This document shows positions 23,522-31,346 of a DNA stretch of 51,497 nucleotides, piece by piece (position 1 is the stretch's first letter; every line of letters begins with the position of its first letter). The DNA comes from Dethiobacter sp. (GTDB taxonomy: Bacteria > Bacillota > Dethiobacteria > Dethiobacterales > Dethiobacteraceae), in NCBI GenBank assembly GCA_020725465.1, contig DYEY01000005.1, positions 1 through 51,497 of the forward strand. The letters are read 5' to 3'. The translations under genes were made by a program, and so were the position numbers. Below the pieces are notes generated by a model. The model did no database searches. It saw only the letters and a program-made list of their open reading frames with translations, and had not been told where the DNA came from.

Positions 23522-24976
23522 ATGAGTATGATTATGATGCTGCCATATTTCTGTCAGATAAACCAACAATCGGTTTTTTTAAGGCTGAATGAAAGGGGGG
23601 AGCTATGCCTGCAAAGAAAAGATCTGCAGTCAGAGTGGCGGCCTGAAGAAGTCATCCATAAGGAGTGCCGCTGCTTTGCCGCGGCACCGGACGCCCGGGG
23701 CAGCCTGCATGTAATCGCCGTTGACGGCAAACGTAAGCTTACCTATTTTCTGGTTGGCGAAGCTGATATAAGGCAACCGCCATTTATCATTAAAAACAGC
23801 CCCCATCATATCATACTTTCATTTTATCCCGGTGGCAGCGGCTGTTTTTTCAGCAGTGACAGTTCAAACAGGCTGATTTGTGCCAGGTATACGCTGGCCA
23901 CCGGTTGGAGTGAAGAAAAACCGGGATTTAACGGAGATATGTCTGTGCCGGTTTGTTTAATAACAGACAAAAGCGGGAGGCTGCACCTTATCACGTACAG
24001 CCTGACGGACGGTAGCCTTCTTTATCGCTGCGGCATGCCGGGGCAAAAATGGACAGAGCCCGTTCAGCTTGATACTGCCCTGGAGCTGCCACTGCCCCCG
24101 GCACTTTGGATTGATGCCAGCCTGAACGTGCATACTGCCTGGTACGTTCCCCGGCAACATTCAATTAATTACCGGCTTAAAAAAGCCGGTGGCTGGCCGC
24201 AAGGGGGATGGCAACCGGAACAATATCTGCAAGCTAATATGCCAGTTCGTCTCCTGTCTTTCCACGAACAACCTGACAGCCTGAAAATATGGTTAATGGG
24301 AGATGGCGGCCAAATACAGATTTTTTCGCGGTACAACGGTGAATGGGACTGTACTGAACATGAAACCGGGTTTCGCCTTCCCGTTCGCTTTGGATTTGTG
24401 GGCGGGGAATGGTACAATTTGGCCGACTCCCTGCCGGCAACCGGCTGGTTTTTCACTGCCGGGCAGGAAGAAGGCAAAGATAAGCGGTATCCAACCAAAG
24501 CGGGGCGGGAGCAAATTAAAGCTGCTGTCGGGACAGACTGGCAGGAAGCGCAGGAACAGCAACTGCTGATACAGATTATGGAGTTAATGGAAGAAAACAG
24601 GAATTTAAAGGCAATTTTAAATGAGAAAGATGAAGCTCTGGCCCGGTACCGCGCTATGCCGGAAGAGGATTTTTACAAAAAGCAGCACGCGGAACAAAAG
24701 GCTGCTATAAAGAAACTGGAAGGAGAATTGAGGCGCCGCGACTCAGAATTAAAATCATACAAAGACCAGGTGGAACGATTACAGAAACAGCTTGCCGCGC
24801 GGGAAACCGAACAGAAAACAGACCGGGCCGAAATCACTGCCTTGCGGCAACAAATTTCACAATACCAGCAGCAGAAAGCCTCGCTTAGCTCCGCCATCCG
24901 CAAACTGGAACAGGAGCTGGCAAGAAAAAAAGGGATCTTTGGATCAATTTCATCTCTGTTTCATAAAAGAGAATGA
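23522..24976 (+). CDS. Beta-rich (propeller-like) protein with long C-terminal coiled coil
   Basis: A 484-residue protein. Residues 1-300 are a series of short beta-strand repeats with W/G/D turns (YTLATGWSEEKPGFN, LYRCGMPGQKWTEP, NYRLKKAGGWPQGGWQ), as in BNR/propeller-type repeats. Residues 340-470 form a continuous coiled coil (ELMEENRNLKAILNEKDEAL through IRKLEQELARKKG). It ends GIFGSISSLFHKRE. No signal peptide is seen. I chose the ATG at 23522 (MSMIMMLPYF), with GGGAGG nine bases upstream. It begins the plus-strand cluster that continues with the 687-residue protein. A scaffold or surface-layer role is a guess. Confidence 0.6.
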   Translation: MSMIMMLPYFCQINQQSVFLRLNERGELCLQRKDLQSEWRPEEVIHKECRCFAAAPDARGSLHVIAVDGKRKLTYFLVGEADIRQPPFIIKNSPHHIILSFYPGGSGCFFSSDSSNRLICARYTLATGWSEEKPGFNGDMSVPVCLITDKSGRLHLITYSLTDGSLLYRCGMPGQKWTEPVQLDTALELPLPPALWIDASLNVHTAWYVPRQHSINYRLKKAGGWPQGGWQPEQYLQANMPVRLLSFHEQPDSLKIWLMGDGGQIQIFSRYNGEWDCTEHETGFRLPVRFGFVGGEWYNLADSLPATGWFFTAGQEEGKDKRYPTKAGREQIKAAVGTDWQEAQEQQLLIQIMELMEENRNLKAILNEKDEALARYRAMPEEDFYKKQHAEQKAAIKKLEGELRRRDSELKSYKDQVERLQKQLAARETEQKTDRAEITALRQQISQYQQQKASLSSAIRKLEQELARKKGIFGSISSLFHKRE

Positions 24977-25053
24977 AACTGTCACGCAAACTGCCTGTTT
25001 AAAATAAATTATAAAAAAAGGGAAATGAATCTGCACAACAGAGGAGGATAGTA

Positions 25054-27117
25054 ATGCCTGAGAACGATAATGCCCGAAAAGAAGTTTTGCCCTATGACAG
25101 CGGTTTATTTGGGGTATACCAGACTATTTTGGGCTGGAAAGGAAACCAGGCCAAAGGAAGAGTGGCCCTGGAACAGGTGGAAAGCGTCCAGAAGATAATA
25201 CAGAGCATGATACACGACGGCATTTTGCAGGCCAACCTGCAAGGTTCGGACCCAAGGGTTCTACGGCCGGATACCGAAATTGTATTCAGGCCTCCCGACT
25301 GGATGAACCCGGAGGTGGCAAAATACATCAGGGAAAATATTGTCACCACTTTTAAAGAAGGTGGCTCCGCTGGTGAACCACAGTCCCCCGAAAAAAAGTT
25401 CAACAGGAGAGTGCACAGTTATTTTGCCACCGGGAGCCTGCCTGACAGGGGTGACGCGGATCTTGATGAGCCAGGCGCGGAAAGCAGCCTGAGCACACCA
25501 GTCAAAGAAGAGCCACAGAAGCCAGGCAAAAATTTGATACCCGATATAGTTACCGAATTGGCCGGCGCAGTGAAAAAAAGAAGGTTTGAAAATAATGCAA
25601 ACGCTGCCATTACAGCCGGTGTACTTAACTGGTTATACGATACCGACCCTTCTGTACTTAATAATGTCTGTTTTGCCAGTAAACAAAAATGGGAAATACA
25701 AAAAAACTTTGTCAACCCGATTGCCGGTTTTGATTATAAAACCCAAATGTCTGTCCTCTCACCCGTCGGCATTCTGTATTTATTCAGACAATTCTTTTTT
25801 GAGCTGGAAACTTTTTTGGGCACCCCGGAAGGCCATGTTTGGGTAAATGCCGGTGGCACCGCTGAGCTTGAAGAAGTGGAACCCGATGACTCCATCGCCC
25901 AAAATTCTTATTCCCTGGCGGAACCTGATGATATTCTGGAGCTGGTGGCAGAAAACAACAGAAATAGCCTGCAATATGCCCTAAACGAGTGCGACTCGGA
26001 AGAATGGGTAACGTGCCAGGCGGATGTTACAGCTGAAATAAGCTACGAACGTAACAGCCGGTTGTCCAGGGAAACAGCCTATAAACAGCTAAGACAAAAT
26101 ATTGAGAAATTGTCCCGGGAGCTACGGCGCAAATCCAGGAAATCATTCAGAGCCGCCACCGGAACTGGCAGTAAACGCTATATGGTTGAAAATACCGGCA
26201 ATAAGCTGGTTAATTACGAGCTCCGCCGCAAAATGAAAAAAGTTGGCATCAAGGTTCAGCCCATAGGCATACAAATGTGCTGGCAGTTATACATTAATGA
26301 CCCGGCCGGCCGTCTTAACATTCCTGACTTGGTGTATATTCCGGCGCCGGAAGAAGCAAAGTCCGATTTACAGGTCAGCTGCTTTTATGAAGAATATAAG
26401 AAGGCAATCAGCGAAGCCAACAAACATGCCGGTTCGTTTCGCAGGCGCTCATCCGCTGAGCTGCGCCAGGAAGAAAAAAGGTTAATTTACCGTTATCTTT
26501 TCCAGCAAATCATGGGGTCAGAACCCAGCCAGTCCAAGTATGTTGCCGACGAAATACTGAGATCTTTGTTTGACATTGATAAAATCTTCTTTTTTGTGGC
26601 GCCTGACTGGTGGCTGCCCCGGGACAGATCCATACAAGCCACTCAGCTAAGTGCCCAGTCCGGTAATGCGCCGGCAGAGGAATCCGCCGGCAGCAACGTG
26701 ATCGGCCCTGGCTGGCTGATACAACAAAACGCGGACAACCACAGGAACGCCCTGATAAATTCCCCCTGGGCCAAGGTGGTTATACCCATCAGGACCGGCA
26801 AAGAAATCGCCGTCCTGAAATGGTTACAGCAGGACCATATCGAAGGAAGCGACGGGCTTGATGACCCTTATCAGGGAGAAGACCCCGAGCTGAAAGGGAA
26901 AACCATCGGCCAGGCGCTTGACCTGCTGGCGGAAAAAGTCATGGATAGTACAGTAAAGATTAACACCGCCGGATATGCCCTGCAGGAAACAGGGTTTGGT
27001 TCCGGACCGGCCTGTACCGATACAGACGACCCCATTGAGCCTGTTGGTCAATGGATAGTGAGTATACCGACCAACCAGGTAGTGGCCGTGGAATATGATA
27101 CCAACCAAAAAGCATGA
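25054..27117 (+). CDS. Large conserved protein of unknown function, 687 residues
   Basis: It has no signal peptide and no catalytic motif I can name. The first 80 residues look like a small alpha/beta domain (FGVYQTILGWKGNQAKGRV). A linker rich in P/E/S (about 110-165) follows, then a helical-beta core with LSPVGILYLFRQFFFELETF and GHVWVNAGGTAELEEV (about 245-285), a charged helix (about 350-385) and NKLVNYELRRKMKKVGIKV then QPIGIQMCWQLYINDP (about 400-435). That last segment recalls a signature in very large uncharacterised proteins of diverse bacteria, usually over 1000 residues, so this may be a short relative. GGAGGATAGTA precedes the ATG; a terminator follows at 27144. Confidence 0.6.
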   Translation: MPENDNARKEVLPYDSGLFGVYQTILGWKGNQAKGRVALEQVESVQKIIQSMIHDGILQANLQGSDPRVLRPDTEIVFRPPDWMNPEVAKYIRENIVTTFKEGGSAGEPQSPEKKFNRRVHSYFATGSLPDRGDADLDEPGAESSLSTPVKEEPQKPGKNLIPDIVTELAGAVKKRRFENNANAAITAGVLNWLYDTDPSVLNNVCFASKQKWEIQKNFVNPIAGFDYKTQMSVLSPVGILYLFRQFFFELETFLGTPEGHVWVNAGGTAELEEVEPDDSIAQNSYSLAEPDDILELVAENNRNSLQYALNECDSEEWVTCQADVTAEISYERNSRLSRETAYKQLRQNIEKLSRELRRKSRKSFRAATGTGSKRYMVENTGNKLVNYELRRKMKKVGIKVQPIGIQMCWQLYINDPAGRLNIPDLVYIPAPEEAKSDLQVSCFYEEYKKAISEANKHAGSFRRRSSAELRQEEKRLIYRYLFQQIMGSEPSQSKYVADEILRSLFDIDKIFFFVAPDWWLPRDRSIQATQLSAQSGNAPAEESAGSNVIGPGWLIQQNADNHRNALINSPWAKVVIPIRTGKEIAVLKWLQQDHIEGSDGLDDPYQGEDPELKGKTIGQALDLLAEKVMDSTVKINTAGYALQETGFGSGPACTDTDDPIEPVGQWIVSIPTNQVVAVEYDTNQKA

Positions 27118-27143
27118 TTTTATCCGGTTTAACCGTCCTGCCC

Positions 27144-27174
27144 GCAGGCTGAAGTTCAGCCTGCTTATTTTTTT
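27144..27174 (+). terminator. Intrinsic terminator after the 687-residue protein gene
   Basis: Plus strand: GCAGGCTGA/TCAGCCTGC 9-bp stem with an AGT loop followed by TTATTTTTTT. It separates the two structural-looking genes from the glycosyltransferase/ATP-grasp operon. Confidence 0.8.
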
Positions 27175-27229
27175 CACTACTTCCCGGCCCATCTCATAAA
27201 CTGAATAAGAGAAAGGAGTGTGCCCAAAA

Positions 27230-28270
27230 GTGAAAGTATTGCATCTGAACCGTTTTTTTTATTCAGGCCAGACCACCCACGTATTCTCTCTGGTTAAAGA
27301 ACAGCAGAAACAGGGGCATCTGGCCCATTTGGCCATTGAAGGATATCCGGCGCTGCGGGCCCTTGAGACTTACAGGGATACCATTGAGAAACTGAATGCA
27401 ACAATGTTGCGGCCCGGAGATGAAAACAATTTAAAACGCCTGATTGAGCAGTACAAATTCAACCTGATTCATGCCCACTCTTCACTGACATTTCCCGTGG
27501 CGCTGAAGCTCAGCAGGGAGTACAAGATACCTTTTGTGGTTACCTGTCACGGGCTTGGCCTCAATAAAGAGGAAAACAGGCCTTATTTAAACGAAGCGGG
27601 TGTGCTTTTCTGTATCTCCCGGCGGGTAGCTAACAGCCTGCATGAGTTTTCAGATAAAATCCGGGTAATTGCCAACGGGGTAGATTTGGATGAGTACAAG
27701 CCGGCAAAAAAATGCGATCCGGTAAAAATAGCTCTGGTGTCAAGGGTTGATGCCTGGAAACAATACGGTTTCGACCAGTTATGCAAAGCGGTGGATCTGT
27801 TGGAGGGCGTTAAGTTCATTGTGGCGTCCAACAAACCACCAATCAGTACCACAGCAAAATATATCGGCTGGACTGATAATATTTCTTCGCTGCTCGCCCA
27901 AACCGATATTGTGGCAGGTACGGGACGGGCCATCATTGAGGGCCTCGCCACCGGCAACGCGGCCATAATACTGGGGAGAACCTACCAGGGAATACTTACC
28001 CCTGACAAAATGGAAAACCAGCAGGACCTGGATTTCAGCGGACTCTCAGGCAGCGTGCCATGCTACAAAACTATTTTTTTTGACCTGGCCAAACTTACCC
28101 AAAACCCCATTTATCTGCAAAAACTCCAGGAACAGGGTCGCAGGCTGGCTGAAAAACATTTTGACAACAAAGTGATCTGCAAACAGATTATTAAGACCTA
28201 TACAGAAGTTCTGAAAACAACACTGACAGCTCCCGACCATAGCCATGCAGGTAAGAGAAAATGCAGGTAG
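27230..28270 (+). CDS. Glycosyltransferase family 4, first of the coupled four-gene operon
   Basis: A 346-residue GT-B enzyme starting MKVLHLNRFFYSGQTTHVFS. The N-domain has IHAHSSLTFPVALKL and VTCHGLGLN; the C-domain has VIANGVDLDEYKP, IALVSRVDAWKQ, and GTGRAIIEGLATGNAAIILG in place of the usual E-x7-E loop, followed by YQGILTP. The later glycosyltransferase of this operon carries the same unusual loop, so they are related. I chose the GTG at 27230, which has AAAGGAG eleven bases upstream. It overlaps the next gene by ten bases. The donor and acceptor are unknown. Confidence 0.8.
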   Translation: MKVLHLNRFFYSGQTTHVFSLVKEQQKQGHLAHLAIEGYPALRALETYRDTIEKLNATMLRPGDENNLKRLIEQYKFNLIHAHSSLTFPVALKLSREYKIPFVVTCHGLGLNKEENRPYLNEAGVLFCISRRVANSLHEFSDKIRVIANGVDLDEYKPAKKCDPVKIALVSRVDAWKQYGFDQLCKAVDLLEGVKFIVASNKPPISTTAKYIGWTDNISSLLAQTDIVAGTGRAIIEGLATGNAAIILGRTYQGILTPDKMENQQDLDFSGLSGSVPCYKTIFFDLAKLTQNPIYLQKLQEQGRRLAEKHFDNKVICKQIIKTYTEVLKTTLTAPDHSHAGKRKCR

Positions 28271-29115
28271 GGATTATATCACAGGCAATCAGGCAGCAGG
28301 ATATGGCTGCCTTTAACAGGGCGGCCAAAAGAAAAAAAATTAACCTGATATTCCTGGCCCCATCCTCACTGGCAATGCTAATTAAAAACAACCGGCTGAC
28401 TTTACTCCACAATAACAGGCCGCTGAACCTGAACGGCCTTATAAACTGGGAGCCATACCCGGTTTTCGACGAGCTGGAAAAGGTATGTAGCAGCCTTGAT
28501 ATTCCTTTTGTCAACCGCACTGAGGCGGTACGCGCCGCCCGCAACAAAATGCTGACCAGCCTGGCGCTTTTTTCCTCCTCACTGCCTCAGCCGGACACCT
28601 GTTATCTTTATTCAGATATAAAAACCGGTCTGGTACAGCTGGGAATTCCCCTGGTTTACAAACCCAAAACCGGCACCCGTGGCCGAGGGGCTCTGCTGCT
28701 CAAATCAGATGCCCAAATCCCCCGCTTCGCTGCCGCCTTATCCGGGAAACACGGGCTTTACCTGCAAAGTTATATCCCAAACCACGGCTTTGATATCCGG
28801 GTGGCAGTGGTGGGAACGAGAGTGCTTGGCGCAATAAAGAAAACCGCAGCCCCGGGCGAATGGAGAACCCATGTAGCCTACGGCGGAACAACCTCCGCTT
28901 ATCCGGTAACCAGGGAACTGGAACAGCTTTCCCTGCAGGCGGTAAAAGCGCTGGGACTGGACTTTGCCGGAATAGACATTATGGTGGACAGCAGTGACGG
29001 CAGCTATAAAATACTGGAAGCCAACGCGGTGCCCGGCCTGGCCATTTTTGAACAAACCACTGGCAAATGTATAGCTGAAGCCATACTGTCACATTTGCAA
29101 ACGTATTGGAGATGA
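28261..29115 (+). CDS. RimK-type ATP-grasp ligase
   Basis: A 284-residue ATP-grasp protein: N-terminal alpha/beta domain (MQVGIISQAIRQQD), substrate region NRTEAVRAARNKM, lysine-bearing LVYKPKTGTRGRGALLL for ATP binding (about residues 136-152), LYLQSYIPNHGFDIRVAVVG, and the metal-binding end GIDIMVDSSDGSYKILEANAVPGL with the E-x-N triad. ATP-grasp enzymes of this type join a carboxylate to an amine or thiol through an acyl-phosphate. Its position between two glycosyltransferases, overlapping both, suggests it adds an amino acid or similar group to the glycan being made. Confidence 0.85.
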   Translation: MQVGIISQAIRQQDMAAFNRAAKRKKINLIFLAPSSLAMLIKNNRLTLLHNNRPLNLNGLINWEPYPVFDELEKVCSSLDIPFVNRTEAVRAARNKMLTSLALFSSSLPQPDTCYLYSDIKTGLVQLGIPLVYKPKTGTRGRGALLLKSDAQIPRFAAALSGKHGLYLQSYIPNHGFDIRVAVVGTRVLGAIKKTAAPGEWRTHVAYGGTTSAYPVTRELEQLSLQAVKALGLDFAGIDIMVDSSDGSYKILEANAVPGLAIFEQTTGKCIAEAILSHLQTYWR

Positions 29116-30134
29116 TTTCCCTGCGCGTGCTTTTCACGTCACCTTTAATCCGGAGCGGTATGTTCACCCACGTCTGCGACCTGGCAGAACAGCTCAGGCA
29201 GCTGGGACTGCACCCTTACCTCGCCTTAATCAACCACACCAAAAACAACATGTCACTGCTGCGCCGGCTACCGGCAATCCCGGTTCATTTTTACAGCACA
29301 TCTGGCGAGCTATCCGACCTGGTCCGCAAACTCCGGATAAACCTTATCCATTCCCACTCACCTCTGACGCTGGACTCCTCTCACCGCATTGCCGAAAAAC
29401 TGTGTGTGCCCCTGGTTATTACTCTGCACGGGATAATCCACTGGCCCACTCTCTTTGCAGAAGCCCTGGCATACGCTTCAGGCATTATTGCCACCGGCCC
29501 GGAAACAGCCTGGTCCGCAGGCAGGGAATATTATAAAAAGACAACCGTTATCTTTAACGGTGTGAATATTCAGCGGTTCAGACCACCACCCTGCGAAACC
29601 ACAAACGGCCCGCTGCGGATACTTTATTTCGGCCGGACCAGGGGCCCGGACGCACAGGGAGTTACCGCCCTCGACAAAGCGGTGGGAATGCTCCGGCAAA
29701 AAGGCAGAAAACTGGAAGCCACCCTGGCAGGCCACGTGGCAGGCGTCTTTCCAGTCAACCTTAAACCATGCGGCTGGGTAGATGACCCGGTACCTCACCT
29801 GCAGCGGAGCCACGTTGCCTTTGGCCGCGGCCGCTCACTCCGGGAGGCCATGGCCTGCGGAAATGTGGGGTTCCTGCTTGGCCAGGGATACGGGGGTATC
29901 TTACACAGAGAGTTATTCACCGCAGGCACTCCCCCTCCCTTCAGCAGCGCCCTGGCCCACGGCGCCCGGGTACCCGAGGCCGATGTTATAAGCTCTGACC
30001 TGGCGCTTCTCTGTGACAACCGCGCATTGTTGCAATCTTACAGAAAAGAGGCTCGTTTGATCGCCGAAGAACACTTTGACTCCTGCCGCATGGCTGAAAA
30101 GACAGTCAATGTGTACCGGCAGGCGCTACGCTAA
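29112..30134 (+). CDS. Glycosyltransferase family 4, second of the coupled operon
   Basis: A 340-residue GT-B enzyme, a relative of the gene at 27230. N-domain: VLFTSPLIRSGMFTHVCDLAE, LIHSHSPLTLDSSHR and ITLHGIIHW. C-domain: VIFNGVNIQRFRPP, ILYFGRTRGPD, CGWVDDPVPHL and GRGRSLREAMACGNVGFLLG with QGYGGIL, the same variant nucleotide-sugar loop as in the first enzyme. The ATG at 29112 overlaps the ATP-grasp stop by ATGA. A TTG six bases earlier is an alternative start. It is followed after 56 bases by the YheC/D-type gene. Confidence 0.78.
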   Translation: MISLRVLFTSPLIRSGMFTHVCDLAEQLRQLGLHPYLALINHTKNNMSLLRRLPAIPVHFYSTSGELSDLVRKLRINLIHSHSPLTLDSSHRIAEKLCVPLVITLHGIIHWPTLFAEALAYASGIIATGPETAWSAGREYYKKTTVIFNGVNIQRFRPPPCETTNGPLRILYFGRTRGPDAQGVTALDKAVGMLRQKGRKLEATLAGHVAGVFPVNLKPCGWVDDPVPHLQRSHVAFGRGRSLREAMACGNVGFLLGQGYGGILHRELFTAGTPPPFSSALAHGARVPEADVISSDLALLCDNRALLQSYRKEARLIAEEHFDSCRMAEKTVNVYRQALR

Positions 30135-30190
30135 CCGCAGCGCATCGGCTTATCTTCGTTAACATTTAATACAACCCGGAGGAGAAAGTT

Positions 30191-31315
30191 ATGATACCGG
30201 CAAAAACCGGCAAAAGACCCCGTGTCGGTGTATTCGTAGCACAGGGTATTATCAGGGATTTAAAGATGCAAAAAGGAAACAGCATTTACAAGATTAAACA
30301 CCTGGTTGACGCCAACCGCATAGCCGGTACCGACCTGTTTTTTTTCTCAATAAACGGTATTGACTTCGATAACTCCAGGATCAATGGTGTATATTTCGAT
30401 TACGCCAAAAAGGTCTGGGCGGAAAAAATTTTCCCCTTCCCCGATGTCTTCTATGACCGGGTTAAAGGAATAATGACCTTTAAAATGTCAGGGGAAGAAG
30501 TCCGGCGCAGGTTCGACAGCCTGGGCATAAAAAAACTGAATTCCCGCCATTTTTTTGACAAATGGGAACTTTACCGGATATTGCAGTCTGATGAAAACCT
30601 GCGCAAACACCTCCCTGCCACACGCCGGTACAACAGCATCGACGATCTGACTGAGATGTTGGGCCGCTTCAGTAAAGTCTACCTGAAAGGCCGCACCGGC
30701 AGCCGCGGCAGACAAATCATGTGTATCACCAAGCTGCCTGACGGCGGCTACGACTACAGATATTACCTGGATTCGGTTACAGTAAAAAAAACATATGACA
30801 CAAGTCATCTGGGCAAAGTGACTGAATCTTTCTTCACAAACAAAAACGTCATTGTCCAGCAGGCCATTGACCTCCTCAGTGTAAACGGCCGCCTCGCTGA
30901 CTTCCGGGGAGAACTGCAAAGAAACGGTAAAGGCGAATTATCCATCACCGCCATCCCCGTCCGTCTCGGTAAAGACAACTCCCCGGTATCAACCAGAGGG
31001 GACAGCTACCCCTTTGAAACCTTTTTTAAAGAGCTGCTGCACTACCCCGACCGGGAAATAACCCTGCTCAGAAGCAGGGTGGAGCAACTCTTGCTTGACA
31101 TCTACAAATACATTGAAAAATGCTACGGCCCCTTCGGCGAGCTGGGCATCGACATCGGCCTCGACAACAACAACCGCTTATGGTTCTTCGAATGCAACGC
31201 CAAATCTGCCAAAGTATCCCTCTGCCACACAGCCGGCGCGGAAACCCTGCTTAAAGCGTTTTTAAACCCGCTTGAGTACGCCAGGTATATAAACAGTTTT
31301 CCGCATAGGGATTAA
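30191..31315 (+). CDS. YheC/YheD-family ATP-grasp protein (endospore coat-associated)
   Basis: A 374-residue ATP-grasp protein with the YheC/D layout: an N-terminal domain RPRVGVFVAQGIIRDLK..., then DVFYDRVKG, KLNSRHFFDKWELYRIL, an ATP-binding lysine segment VYLKGRTGSRGRQIM (about residues 163-177), INVQQAIDL-like VIVQQAIDLLSVNGRLADFRGE and the metal-binding close GELGIDIGLDNNNRLWFFECNAKSAK. Bacillus YheC and YheD are spore-coat-associated. GGAGGAGAAAGTT gives a strong ribosome site. It is the last gene of the glycosyltransferase/ATP-grasp operon, which ends at the hairpin 31314-31342. Confidence 0.87.
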   Translation: MIPAKTGKRPRVGVFVAQGIIRDLKMQKGNSIYKIKHLVDANRIAGTDLFFFSINGIDFDNSRINGVYFDYAKKVWAEKIFPFPDVFYDRVKGIMTFKMSGEEVRRRFDSLGIKKLNSRHFFDKWELYRILQSDENLRKHLPATRRYNSIDDLTEMLGRFSKVYLKGRTGSRGRQIMCITKLPDGGYDYRYYLDSVTVKKTYDTSHLGKVTESFFTNKNVIVQQAIDLLSVNGRLADFRGELQRNGKGELSITAIPVRLGKDNSPVSTRGDSYPFETFFKELLHYPDREITLLRSRVEQLLLDIYKYIEKCYGPFGELGIDIGLDNNNRLWFFECNAKSAKVSLCHTAGAETLLKAFLNPLEYARYINSFPHRD

Positions 31316-31342
31316 ACCGGGGGCCAGTTGGACCCCCGGTTT
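31314..31342. terminator. Bidirectional terminator between convergent genes
   Basis: A 10-bp inverted repeat AAACCGGGGG/CCCCCGGTTT with a 9-base loop lies between the YheC/D-type gene (plus) and the subtilase gene (minus). It is flanked by short T-runs on each strand. Confidence 0.7.
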
Positions 31343-31346
31343 ATTG

